NCBI GenBank assembly: GCA_015486135.1
Contig: WFSE01000026.1
Coordinates: 1-38,814 of the forward strand
Origin: Lentisphaeria bacterium
GTDB taxonomy: Bacteria; Verrucomicrobiota; Lentisphaeria; Victivallales; JAADHT01
DNA length: 38,814 bases
Reading direction: 5' to 3'
Positions 16,149 through 23,999 of this stretch are shown piece by piece. The notes under the pieces were generated by a model that searched no databases, was not told the origin of the DNA, and saw only the letters and a program-made list of their open reading frames with translations. How positions within the stretch are numbered: position 1 is the first letter of the stretch; every line of letters begins with the position of its first letter. A program made the translations under genes and the position numbers.

Positions 16149-17642
16149 ATGCCCGAAAGATATGACAGCATTATAATCGGCGCTGGGGCTGGGGGGCTTT
16201 CCATGGCCTCGATTCTTTCCTTGGCGGGACGTGGTAAAATCCTTTTGGTGGATAAAGCGCCACGCCCTGGAGGAGCGCTGGGGGGATTCACCACCAACGG
16301 TATCGCTTTCGATGCGGGCTTTCATTTCACTGGAGCTCTCAACGACGGTGGCCTTTTCGACAGGCTACTGCGTCTTTGCGGAGTCCGCGATCGAATAACC
16401 CCTAAATTTCTGGATCCGGATCGCGCGAACATCTTCCATTTCGAAAACTCTTCGGCAACCATCGAATTTCCTTACGGGTTAAAACGCCTACAATCCTCTC
16501 TTAAATCACAGTTTCCGGGAGAATCCAATGCGGTGGAACGTTATTTCGAAGACATCTCCCGCGTAATCGAGGCCACTCCCGCATTGAACCTCGCGACTGC
16601 CCACCTTCCACCAAAACCACTAAAAGAAGAGAATATAACCCTGAAGACCTATTTGAATGGCCTTACCGATAATCGACTCCTGAGGGAGACTCTGTCGGCG
16701 CTAATAATGTGTCACGGCAGCGCTCCATCTGAAATTTCGATGGCCGACAATGCTCGACTGTGCTTCGGATTCTACGAAAGCGTCGCAACGTTGCAAGGCG
16801 GAGGCGAGGCGCTTGTGAACGCATTTCTTGCGGAACTCGCAGAGCGAGGTGTCGAAATAGCGTGCGGCGAGGAACTCGTAGAGATAGGAACAGTCTCGGA
16901 ACGGAAAGCGGAACGGTTCGTTCTTAAATCCGGCCGCGAACTCGAAACCGACGAGCTGATATTCACATTGTCACCAACGACGGTGGCGTCCATTCTCCCA
17001 AAACAACATTTCCCGCCCGCATTCTTCCATCGGATAGAGTCTTTCGAGCCGACTCCGGGGTTCTTCACGGTCTTCGCCACCCTACCGGAAGATGTCGACC
17101 CCATGGACGCGGATTCGATAACCTCCATCTATCCAGTGGATGACATCGACGCCCTCTCGTTGCCAGGCTGGAAAGGGCCTGGAGCCTTGGCTATAATACA
17201 TTCCGAATCCACTGGCGGGAAAACCGTTGTCACGGCGTTTGAGCCGCTATACTGGGATGTGGTGGAAAGTTGGGCCAATTCTACTCGATTGAACAGACCA
17301 CAGGAATATCTCGAATGGAAAAAAAGCAAAACGGAGGAGATTCTCAGGCGCATTATTTCGCAATTTCCCGCGTATTCAGGGAAACTCGAATGGGAAACGT
17401 CCTGCTCTCCACTTACATACAGAGACTACCTATACCACGACCAGGGCGCAGCTTATGGGATTAAACACAAAATCGGACAGATGAATCTCGTCGGACAGGC
17501 CCGCCTGCGTAATATCTTCTTCGCCGGGCAAAGCGCCATCCTGCCAGGTGTCCTAGGCACAATGACCGCATCACTACTAATAGCTCGAATCATCCTCGGA
17601 AACGCGGAATTCGCCAATCTGATAGCCCAACACTCCCGATGA
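16149..17642 (+). CDS. Phytoene desaturase/CrtI-like FAD-dependent oxidoreductase
   Basis: The 497-residue protein begins with a dinucleotide-binding fold DSIIIGAGAGGLSMASIL followed by VDKAPRPGGALGGF, typical of the CrtI/retinol saturase group. A C-terminal FAD contact appears in LRNIFFAGQSAILPGVLGTM. Family members desaturate, isomerise or saturate polyenes using FAD. The substrate here cannot be assigned, and no phytoene synthase or other carotenoid gene lies nearby. GFHFTGALNDGG and the region before GGGEALVNAFLAEL match the retinol-saturase-like branch better than classical CrtI. Start ATG at 16149 has little Shine-Dalgarno. It appears to stand alone between a terminator and the metK leader. 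Confidence 0.82.
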   Translation: MPERYDSIIIGAGAGGLSMASILSLAGRGKILLVDKAPRPGGALGGFTTNGIAFDAGFHFTGALNDGGLFDRLLRLCGVRDRITPKFLDPDRANIFHFENSSATIEFPYGLKRLQSSLKSQFPGESNAVERYFEDISRVIEATPALNLATAHLPPKPLKEENITLKTYLNGLTDNRLLRETLSALIMCHGSAPSEISMADNARLCFGFYESVATLQGGGEALVNAFLAELAERGVEIACGEELVEIGTVSERKAERFVLKSGRELETDELIFTLSPTTVASILPKQHFPPAFFHRIESFEPTPGFFTVFATLPEDVDPMDADSITSIYPVDDIDALSLPGWKGPGALAIIHSESTGGKTVVTAFEPLYWDVVESWANSTRLNRPQEYLEWKKSKTEEILRRIISQFPAYSGKLEWETSCSPLTYRDYLYHDQGAAYGIKHKIGQMNLVGQARLRNIFFAGQSAILPGVLGTMTASLLIARIILGNAEFANLIAQHSR

Positions 17643-17706
17643 GGCAACTCCCGCGTCCCTGCTGTGCGAGGAATAGGAAAAAACATTGCCTCGCAGTGAA
17701 CCCTAA

Positions 17707-17736
17707 TTTGTATTGGAGCAGTTTTCGTTTTATATT
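17707..17736 (+). promoter_or_regulatory. Possible metK promoter
   Basis: TTTGTA (17707-17712) and TATATT (17731-17736) are separated by 18 bases, about 85 bases before the metK ATG. The -35 is weak. The leader that would result ends with AAGGAG before the ATG. I looked for a SAM riboswitch in the leader and did not see one. Confidence 0.3.
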
Positions 17737-17821
17737 CGGGGTTTTGCGTAATACCGCGCCACCGCTGGCAAAATCCGCGTTTTGGCGCTGGTTGTTAACA
17801 ACGTTAAGGAGATAGGAAAAA

Positions 17822-19033
17822 ATGAGTAAAATCCATTCGGAACACGTCTTCACCTCGGAATCCGTGTCGGAAGGACACCCCGACAAGGTCTGCGACCAAA
17901 TATCGGACGCTATTCTCGACGCGTGTCTGGCAAACGACCCCAACAGCAGAGTCGCATGCGAAACCCTCGTCACCACCGACCTAATCGTGATTTCCGGTGA
18001 GGTAACCACCAAATCCAACGTCCATTGGGAGAAAATCGCCAGACAGGTCGTCGCGGATATCGGATACAACGACAGAAGCGTCGGCTTCTCCGCCGAGGAC
18101 TGCAAGGTCATGCTCTGTGTCCACGGACAGTCCCCGGACATCTCCCAAGGAGTCACGAGCGGACAAGGCCTCCACAAGGAACAGGGCGCCGGCGACCAGG
18201 GAATGATGTTCGGATACGCCACGAACGAGACGAAAGAGCTGATGCCGGCCCCCATCATTTTCGCGCATAAAATCGTGGAGGAACTCGCTAGGCTTAGAAA
18301 AGCCTTCCCGAGAAAATACTCCTACCTCAGGCCCGACTCCAAAAGCCAGGTCTCGGTCCGCTACAAAGAGGGAAAACCCGTCAAGGTCGAAACCATCGTG
18401 GTATCCCACCAGCACACCCCGGATATGAAAAAGGCCGACTTGAACGCGCTCGTGCGCAAGGTGGCGAAAAAAGTCATCCCGGCGAAATTCATGAAGGGAC
18501 GCGTCAAATACCACATTAACCCGACCGGGGCCTTCGAAGTAGGCGGTCCCCACGGCGACACCGGTCTTACCGGGCGTAAAATCATAGTCGACACCTACGG
18601 TGGCGTCGGTTCCCATGGCGGTGGCGCTTTCTCCGGCAAAGACCCCTCCAAAGTCGACCGCTCCGCCGCGTACATGTGCCGCTACATCGCTAAAAATATC
18701 GTCGCCGCCAAGCTGGCGGAAAAATGCGAGGTGCAACTGGCGTACGCCATCGGCGTGGCCGAACCCCTCAGCGTCAACGTCGATACCTACGGCACCGGAG
18801 CGATAGAAGACGACGCCAAATTGGAAAATGTCATACGCAAGGTCTTCCCCTTGACCCCGTCCGGCATCATCAGAACCCTTAAACTCAAATACCCAAAAAT
18901 CAACGGATGGAGCTACAGGGAAACCGCCGCGTACGGGCATTTCGGAAAAGATATGTTCCCTTGGGAAAGAACCGATAAAGCGGGAAAACTCCGCGATGCC
19001 GCCAAGCGCCACTTGAAGAAGAGGGGGAAATGA
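17822..19033 (+). CDS. metK: S-adenosylmethionine synthetase
   Basis: The 403-residue cytoplasmic enzyme makes SAM from methionine and ATP. Diagnostic motifs are [21 protein letters not shown] at the N-terminus, the ATP-binding hexapeptide region [28 protein letters not shown] and the loop [19 protein letters not shown]. Length and order match the standard family. The ATG follows AAGGAGATAGG. The stop overlaps the next start as ATGA, so metK and the PfkB-family kinase gene are translationally coupled. The M48 peptidase and hpt genes continue in the same direction. The 343-residue antisense ORF opposite this gene is a shadow. Confidence 0.97.
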   Translation: MSKIHSEHVFTSESVSEGHPDKVCDQISDAILDACLANDPNSRVACETLVTTDLIVISGEVTTKSNVHWEKIARQVVADIGYNDRSVGFSAEDCKVMLCVHGQSPDISQGVTSGQGLHKEQGAGDQGMMFGYATNETKELMPAPIIFAHKIVEELARLRKAFPRKYSYLRPDSKSQVSVRYKEGKPVKVETIVVSHQHTPDMKKADLNALVRKVAKKVIPAKFMKGRVKYHINPTGAFEVGGPHGDTGLTGRKIIVDTYGGVGSHGGGAFSGKDPSKVDRSAAYMCRYIAKNIVAAKLAEKCEVQLAYAIGVAEPLSVNVDTYGTGAIEDDAKLENVIRKVFPLTPSGIIRTLKLKYPKINGWSYRETAAYGHFGKDMFPWERTDKAGKLRDAAKRHLKKRGK

Positions 19034-20013
19034 GCCCTGTCAAGGTTCTTGGTGTTGGCTCGCCGATCCTGGACCTTCTCGTCAGGGTAGACGATGCCTT
19101 TATCGACGCCATCCCCGGCGATAAAGGGGGGATGGCGCTGGTTTCCGCCGCCGAACTAGACGATATCCTCGCCAAGTCGGGCGTTGCGCCGGAACGCGCC
19201 CCGGGAGGCTCCGCCGCCAACACGATATTCGGATTGGCGAATCTGGGCGCCCCGACGGCGTTGCTGGGAAAGGTCGGCGTCGATGACGCGGCCCGTTTCT
19301 ACAAAGGCCGTTACGAGACGATGGGAGGCGATATCTCCCGCATAAAGACATCCCCGGGAACACCGACCGGACGATGTTTGAGTCTTGTGACGCCCGATTC
19401 GGAACGCACTATGCGCACCGACTTGGGCGCCGCCGCGGAACTCGCGCCGGACGACTTGACTCCCGCGGATTTCGCGGACGCCACCCATGTTCATCTGGAA
19501 GGATATCTCCTCTTCAATCAGCCTTTGGCGATGTGCGCCCTCGCTCTCGCGAAAGACGCGGGAGCGTCGGTAAGTTTCGATCTGGCGTCCTTCGAGGTGG
19601 TAAAAGCCGCTGGCGACGCCCTTCCCGAAATATTGGATGAATTCGTGGATATCGTCTTCGCCAACGAAATGGAGGCGGAGGCCTTTTCCGGCTCCTCCGA
19701 CCCCGGCGTGGCGCTGGACGCGCTCGCGGAACATTGCTCCGTTGCGGCGGTCAAACTTGGTCCCGACGGCGCGTTGGTCAAAAAAGGCGCGGAAACCGCG
19801 GAAATTGACGCGATTTCCGCGGAGGCGGTCGATACCACTGGCGCCGGCGACCTTTGGGCCGCGGGATTCCTCCACGAATTTCTTTTGGGAAGCGGAGAGA
19901 TCGCCGCGGCGGGACGCCTAGGCGCGGTGCTGGGAGCGGAAGTCGTCCAAATCATGGGCGCGGCCATTCCCGAGGACGCTTGGGCCCGCATTAAACAAAC
20001 GATGATGTCCTAG
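19030..20013 (+). CDS. PfkB-family sugar/nucleoside kinase, adenosine kinase-like
   Basis: This 327-residue kinase has the ribokinase-fold signatures [17 protein letters not shown] near residues 57-75 and the C-terminal [14 protein letters not shown] with the catalytic Asp. The N-terminal [17 protein letters not shown] and the length resemble the adenosine kinase branch and related bacterial PfkB proteins of unknown substrate. Coupling to metK by an ATGA overlap fits an adenosine-related role, since adenosine is released from S-adenosylhomocysteine after methyl transfer. That substrate is inferred from context. A sugar kinase cannot be excluded. AGGGGGAAATG provides the ribosome site. Two CGCG palindromes sit within the gene. 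Confidence 0.82.
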   Translation: MSPVKVLGVGSPILDLLVRVDDAFIDAIPGDKGGMALVSAAELDDILAKSGVAPERAPGGSAANTIFGLANLGAPTALLGKVGVDDAARFYKGRYETMGGDISRIKTSPGTPTGRCLSLVTPDSERTMRTDLGAAAELAPDDLTPADFADATHVHLEGYLLFNQPLAMCALALAKDAGASVSFDLASFEVVKAAGDALPEILDEFVDIVFANEMEAEAFSGSSDPGVALDALAEHCSVAAVKLGPDGALVKKGAETAEIDAISAEAVDTTGAGDLWAAGFLHEFLLGSGEIAAAGRLGAVLGAEVVQIMGAAIPEDAWARIKQTMMS

Positions 20014-20048
20014 CGGCAACCGCGGATTCCGCGGATTAGGCTGACGAC

Positions 20049-20849
20049 ATGAAAACGACGCTTGGAAAAATCGTCTTGCTGTCCGTAATGCCACTTTTCA
20101 TGGCGGCATGCGCGACGGTTCCCTATACGGGGCGCACCCAAGTGATGTTCACTTCCGAAAGCGAAGAAACCCAAATGGGAATGCAGGCGTGGGACGAGGT
20201 GCTGTCCAAATACAAAATCTGCAAGAACAAAAAAACAAACGCCCTAGTCAACAGGGTTGGGCGCGCCATCGCCGCCGTCGCCGATAAACCGGAATACCAG
20301 TGGGAGTTCAAGGTCTTCGAAACCAACCAGGCGAACGCGTTCTGCCTCCCGGGAGGCAAAGTAGCGGTATTCACGGGCATCCTCAAATACATGGACTGCG
20401 AGGCCGAACTGGCGGCGGTGGTGGGACACGAGGTAGGGCACGCCATAGCGCGGCATGGGGGCGAGAGGGTCTCCCAAGGCATGCTCCAACAGGCCGGGGC
20501 GGCTATTGTCGCCGCCTCCGTGGATTCCCCTACCGAGCAGCAACTCGCCCTCCTCATATACGGGGGGGCCACCAATCTCGGCGCCATCCTCCCATACAGC
20601 CGGACACATGAGTATGAGGCCGACCACATAGGGATGATACTCATGGCCAAAGCCGGATACGACCCGCGCTACGCTATCAAATTTTGGGAGAAATTCTCCA
20701 AAGTCTCCAGCGAAAGCGAATTGGGAGAATGGTTCTCCACGCACCCTATCGGAAAACATAGAGTCGAGGAACTTAAGAAACTCCTCCCCGAAGCGATGAA
20801 ATACTACAACAAGGCCAAGGTCAAACGCGGCGGAGGGGCGAAATTGTGA
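20049..20849 (+). CDS. M48-family metallopeptidase, lipoprotein
   Basis: The 266-residue protein begins with a type II signal peptide (IVLLSVMPLFMAACATVP), with the lipobox Cys at about residue 20. TGRTQVMFTSESEETQMG is the usual opening of the Loip/BepA-like M48 group. The zinc motif is VVGHEVGHAIARHGGERVS, and a downstream Glu in SRTHEYEADHIGMILMAKAGYDP supplies the third ligand. No membrane helices follow, so it is a periplasmic lipid-anchored protease, probably for quality control of envelope proteins. SHPIGKHRV-type sequence (STHPIGKHRVEEL) closes the domain. The stop overlaps the GTG of hpt. The link to metK and hpt seems to be transcription only. Confidence 0.92.
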   Translation: MKTTLGKIVLLSVMPLFMAACATVPYTGRTQVMFTSESEETQMGMQAWDEVLSKYKICKNKKTNALVNRVGRAIAAVADKPEYQWEFKVFETNQANAFCLPGGKVAVFTGILKYMDCEAELAAVVGHEVGHAIARHGGERVSQGMLQQAGAAIVAASVDSPTEQQLALLIYGGATNLGAILPYSRTHEYEADHIGMILMAKAGYDPRYAIKFWEKFSKVSSESELGEWFSTHPIGKHRVEELKKLLPEAMKYYNKAKVKRGGGAKL

Positions 20850-21388
20850 GCATGCTCCCTCCCGGCGTAACACTGTCGCCAAAACCACTTATCGACTCGA
20901 ACACGTTGAAGCATCGGGTTGAAGAACTAGGCAAGGAAATATCCGCCGATCACGCCGGGCAAACCCTCACCATCGTCTCGATATCCAACGGCGCCACCAT
21001 CTTCGTCGCGGACCTCGCGCGGCATATCGACCTCCCGGTCCGAATGGACTCCCTCCCAGCCCGCTCCTACCACGGAACCACAAGCTCCGGAACAGTCGAT
21101 CTCCCAAGGGATTTGAAACTGGACCTCGAAGGGGAACACGTCCTCGTTGTGGACGACATCCTCGACACCGGCAGAACCCTGAAACGCGTCGTTGAACATA
21201 TCCGCTCGATGCGTCCGCTCTCATTGGAAACATGCGTCCTCCTCGACAAGCCGGCCCGCAGGGTCGTGGACATCAAAGCCGACCGCGTCGGATTCGAAAT
21301 CCCCGACGCCTTCGTCGTCGGATACGGACTGGACTACAACGAGTTCCTCCGGAACCTCCCCTATATCGCGGAACTCGCGGAAGATTAG
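20846..21388 (+). CDS. hpt: Hypoxanthine phosphoribosyltransferase
   Basis: The 180-residue enzyme salvages hypoxanthine (and often guanine) to IMP using PRPP. The PRPP-binding motif is HVLVVDDILDTGRTL. LIVSISNGATIFVADLAR-like sequence (TIVSISNGATIFVADL) and the flexible loop near RSYHGTTSSG are as expected, and VGFEIPDAFVVGYGLDYNEFLRNLPYIAEL is the conserved C-terminus. The GTG at 20846 overlaps the previous stop (GTGA) with CGGAGGGG upstream; the ATG at 20852 is an alternative. It ends the metK run and converges on glnB across a repeat-filled spacer. Confidence 0.94.
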   Translation: MSMLPPGVTLSPKPLIDSNTLKHRVEELGKEISADHAGQTLTIVSISNGATIFVADLARHIDLPVRMDSLPARSYHGTTSSGTVDLPRDLKLDLEGEHVLVVDDILDTGRTLKRVVEHIRSMRPLSLETCVLLDKPARRVVDIKADRVGFEIPDAFVVGYGLDYNEFLRNLPYIAELAED

Positions 21389-21400
21389 CACGAATAGTTT

Positions 21401-21628
21401 TTGCCTCGCAAAGACGCGGAGATCGCGAAGCAAAAGGGAAAGAGGTTTCTTCCATGTAGGAAATGTAGAAATTGTAGATAGGCGGTGCTCGGAAAGGTTT
21501 CGAGCATTTGAATTTTTGAATTTGTTTAGGATTTCGGGTTTAGGGTTTCGGATTTGCTATCTCTGCGTGCTTTGCTTCCCGCGAGGAAAAGAAGAAGATT
21601 TCGCCTCGCAAAGACGCAAAGAAAGCAG
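21401..21628 (-). repeat. 227-bp dispersed repeat, copy R (inverted partner at 5301-5527)
   Basis: This is the inverted partner of 5301-5527 with near identity over about 227 bases, including AAATTCAAAAATTCAAATGC and CTACAATTTCTACATTTCCTA in reverse complement. It fills most of the spacer between the convergent hpt and glnB genes (21389-21684). The remainder, 21629-21684, includes GTAGCCACGAATCTTCACT, which is also found near 11530. Confidence 0.85.
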
Positions 21629-21684
21629 AGAAAGAGAGGGAAGAGGGGAGGGTAGCCACGAATCTTCACTAACAAGGGCAGGCC

Positions 21685-22026
21685 TTAGCCTATCGCGCCG
21701 TTACCCTCTTCCCCAGTGCGTATTCTCACGCACTGATTCAGGTCGGTAACGAGAATTTTACCGTCTCCGATATTGCCGGTTCGGGCTCCTTTGATGATGG
21801 CGTTGATCGCCGGTTTCACGAACTCCTCGTTGACGGCGATCTCGAGTTTCACCTTCTCGAGCAAATTCACCTGATATATTTTTCCGCGGTACGACTCGGA
21901 GTAACCCCGTTGTTGCCCGCACCCCCTAACCCGATGCACGGTCATCTTGTAAATATCTGCATCGAATAGCGCCTCTTTCACCTTTTCCAACGCCTCCGGC
22001 TGTATCACCGCTTCTATCTTTTTCAT
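21685..22026 (-). CDS. glnB: Nitrogen regulatory protein P-II
   Basis: The 113-residue P-II protein senses 2-oxoglutarate, ATP and ADP and controls ammonium transport and nitrogen assimilation. It starts [20 protein letters not shown]. The T-loop contains [12 protein letters not shown], which keeps the Tyr used for uridylylation in many bacteria, although the flanking residues ([10 protein letters not shown]) depart from the usual GRQKGHTEL. The B-loop is [14 protein letters not shown] and the C-terminal part is [21 protein letters not shown] precedes the ATG. It follows amt by 13 bases on the same strand, so the two are co-transcribed with amt first. This coupling indicates that the protein gates the transporter (a GlnK-like role). 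Confidence 0.95.
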   Translation of the reverse strand: MKKIEAVIQPEALEKVKEALFDADIYKMTVHRVRGCGQQRGYSESYRGKIYQVNLLEKVKLEIAVNEEFVKPAINAIIKGARTGNIGDGKILVTDLNQCVRIRTGEEGNGAIG

Positions 22027-22039
22027 GGTATTTCCCTCC

Positions 22040-23380
22040 TTACAGCACGTCTTCCGGATATGCTTCGATGTTGTGGATAGCCCTGTCGGCTCCGATTATC
22101 TCATCGTGTTCCGAAAGCCTAATACCCATAACGAATTTCGCCAATCCGAAAATCACGAACCCCGACACCAGGGCCAAGGCAATGGCGAAAACGGTCCCTG
22201 CCAGCTGAACGAAAAAATTAAGGTCTTTGGTGGCTCCAAACAACTTCACGTTGCCAAAAATTCCGGCGGCTATTCCTCCCCAGCTACCAGCGACACCATG
22301 CAGGGGCCATACACCAAGGACATCGTCTATCTTGAACCGTTCAGTTTCGATAGTGAACATGAAGAAGAATATCAAACCGGCTATCGCACCTATGGCAAAC
22401 GCCGCCAGCGGATGGACCACGGCGCTCCCCGCGCAAATCGCGATAAGCCCTGCCAACGCGCCGTTATGGGTAAATCCGGGGTCGTTTTTGGATACGATAA
22501 CGCTGGCCAAAATCCCTCCCACCATCGCCATCAAACTGTTAACTGCGACAAGCCCGGAAACACCTTCCACGGATGCCGCGCTCACTACATTGAAACCATA
22601 CCAACCCACGCACAATATCCAGCTGCCCAACGCTAGAAATGGAATGTTCGACACGGACGGGGCGCCATCGGAATAGCGCCTGCGACGCGGTCCCAAGAGC
22701 AATATCGCGGGAAGCGCTAGCCAGCCACCAAACGAGTGGACGACTACCGATCCGGCGAAATCGGTGAAGGGAACGCCTCCCCCTAAACTAGCTATCGCCT
22801 TCCCGACCCCCATGAAGTCGGGATCCCACCAAAGACAACGCTCTAAAACCGGATAGGCGACACCAACCAGGCACGCGTTGGCTATCATTATCGGACCGAA
22901 TTTCGCGCGTTCGGCTATCCCTCCACTGATTATGGCTGGAATGCAGGCGGCAAAGGTAAGATAGAAAAAGAATCTAATGAGCTCTATTCCATCCATGCTG
23001 CCAAGCTGTCCGGCTTTGCACATGAATCCATCCATACCCCTGGCTATGGGATACCCTATCACAAAGTAAATCACCGTGCTGACCGCCCAGTCTACGAGAA
23101 TCTTCTGCAACGCGTTGACCTGGTTCTTCTTCCTTACCGTGCCCAACTCCAGAAAAGCGAACCCTGCGTGCATACTAAAAACCAACACCGCCCCGATAAA
23201 CAAAAACAACACGTCGCCAGCAACGCAAGAAACCGATTTGTCCACGGTTCCGGCCCCAACCCCGTCCGCCGCGTTCGCCGCCACCGCTATCATTGGTAGC
23301 AAGATTATCGAGCATAGCGCTTTCAAGGCCAACCTACCATTTAGGGCTCGCTGAATAATTGGCAAACGCTTTATTTTCAT
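22040..23380 (-). CDS. amt: Ammonium transporter, Amt family
   Basis: This is an integral membrane ammonium channel of about 447 residues with an N-terminal signal-like segment ([21 protein letters not shown]) and eleven further membrane helices. The twin pore histidines appear as [13 protein letters not shown] and [26 protein letters not shown] and the ammonium-site region are intact. The track start is a GTG at 23467. The ATG at 23378-23380, with AAGGGA upstream, is more likely. Remarkably, this ATG, its ribosome site and the first residues ([13 protein letters not shown]) are encoded by the end of a MITE-like repeat (23343-23638). The native start was thus probably lost or replaced, unless a TTG further in is used. 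glnB follows directly. Confidence 0.92.
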   Translation of the reverse strand: MKIKRLPIIQRALNGRLALKALCSIILLPMIAVAANAADGVGAGTVDKSVSCVAGDVLFLFIGAVLVFSMHAGFAFLELGTVRKKNQVNALQKILVDWAVSTVIYFVIGYPIARGMDGFMCKAGQLGSMDGIELIRFFFYLTFAACIPAIISGGIAERAKFGPIMIANACLVGVAYPVLERCLWWDPDFMGVGKAIASLGGGVPFTDFAGSVVVHSFGGWLALPAILLLGPRRRRYSDGAPSVSNIPFLALGSWILCVGWYGFNVVSAASVEGVSGLVAVNSLMAMVGGILASVIVSKNDPGFTHNGALAGLIAICAGSAVVHPLAAFAIGAIAGLIFFFMFTIETERFKIDDVLGVWPLHGVAGSWGGIAAGIFGNVKLFGATKDLNFFVQLAGTVFAIALALVSGFVIFGLAKFVMGIRLSEHDEIIGADRAIHNIEAYPEDVL

Positions 23381-23638
23381 GATGTTAAATCCCTTTTTAG
23401 CGGTGTCATCTCCAAGGTTTTGAGAGCAAGCCTCCCAAAAACCTTGGAGACAACTAATATTTTCCACTCAATTTGAGGCACTTGCCAATTCCGCGAAAGC
23501 CGATTCTTCTGTTCGCTATGCGAACCCTCCGGGCTTTGCGGAAGGATTGGCGGTGTTAATTTCACCTCGGAGTGCAAAGCACACCGTCGGCTTAGTGCCT
23601 AGCCGCTGACCCGTTCTCGACTTTTTCAACAAGCCCTA
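23343..23638 (-). mobile_element. MITE-like element, copy A (full length, about 296 bp)
   Basis: On the minus strand it begins TAGGGCTTGTTGAAAAAGTCG and ends CCAATTATTCAGCGAGCCCTA, so the outer 14 bases form imperfect terminal inverted repeats. The interior matches copy B (32709-33005) throughout in the same order: GCCGACGGTGT, ACTCCGAGG, AATCCTTC, GGAGGGTTCGC, GAATTGGCAAG, CTCAAATTGAGTGGAAAA, then the palindrome around CCAAGG...CCTTGG. There is no transposase. The right end overlaps the 5' end of amt. Confidence 0.82.
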
Positions 23639-23999
23639 TTTAGCCTTATTTATTTCCGTTCTTTCGGGGGGGCGGGATTAGCATTTTTGACTTCTCCTCT
23701 AGGAAAGTCTATGTGCAAAACCGACCCACCTCCAGGAAACGGCGGCCGAGCCGCCTGGAAAACGCTAACGACTATATCTCCTGCGACGACAATCAAGACG
23801 AATCTTTCGTTTTTAACAAAATCCTAACGAAGAGAGGAGGAGATAAACCACTACCTAAACGTAATCCGGGTTGAATCTTGGGAAATCTTGGGGGCAAACC
23901 TGCACTGTTGACCACTTAGGGCCTGCCAATTATTCAGTGAACCCTAGGTACAGGTTAATAGTAGCGTTTTCTCGTAGACTCTGCTCCAATTTCGTTAAT
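23639..23999. other. Non-coding spacer between the MITE and comEC
   Basis: No gene is seen in these 361 bases. A small hairpin GGCGGCCGAGCCGCC lies near 23743-23757. A run TTGAATCTTGGGAAATCTTGGGGGC occurs near 23872, and a MITE-like end GCCAATTATTCAGTGAACCCTAG at 23924-23946 is followed by GTACAGGTTAATAGTAGCG, related to the GGGACAGGTTAATAATGG phrase at 4735 and 26432. Confidence 0.5.

Noticed and set aside
16149-17642. Carotenoid biosynthesis cluster
   Set aside because: Only one CrtI-like oxidoreductase is present. Without phytoene synthase, cyclase or other partners nearby, a pathway call is not supported.
17643-17821. Possible SAM riboswitch in the metK leader
   Set aside because: There is one small hairpin (TGCGAGG...CCTCGCA near 17663-17693), but I could not find the conserved cores of the SAM-I, SAM-II or other SAM riboswitch classes. 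A covariance-model search would decide it.
17981-19012. 343-residue antisense ORF opposite metK
   Set aside because: It is a shadow of metK produced by high-GC codon bias, with no recognisable motif and no ribosome site.
19156-19875. 239-residue antisense ORF opposite the PfkB kinase
   Set aside because: It is a shadow of the clearly motif-bearing plus-strand gene.
22025-22636. 203-residue plus-strand ORF opposite amt
   Set aside because: It is antisense to the well-conserved transporter, with no domain or ribosome site.
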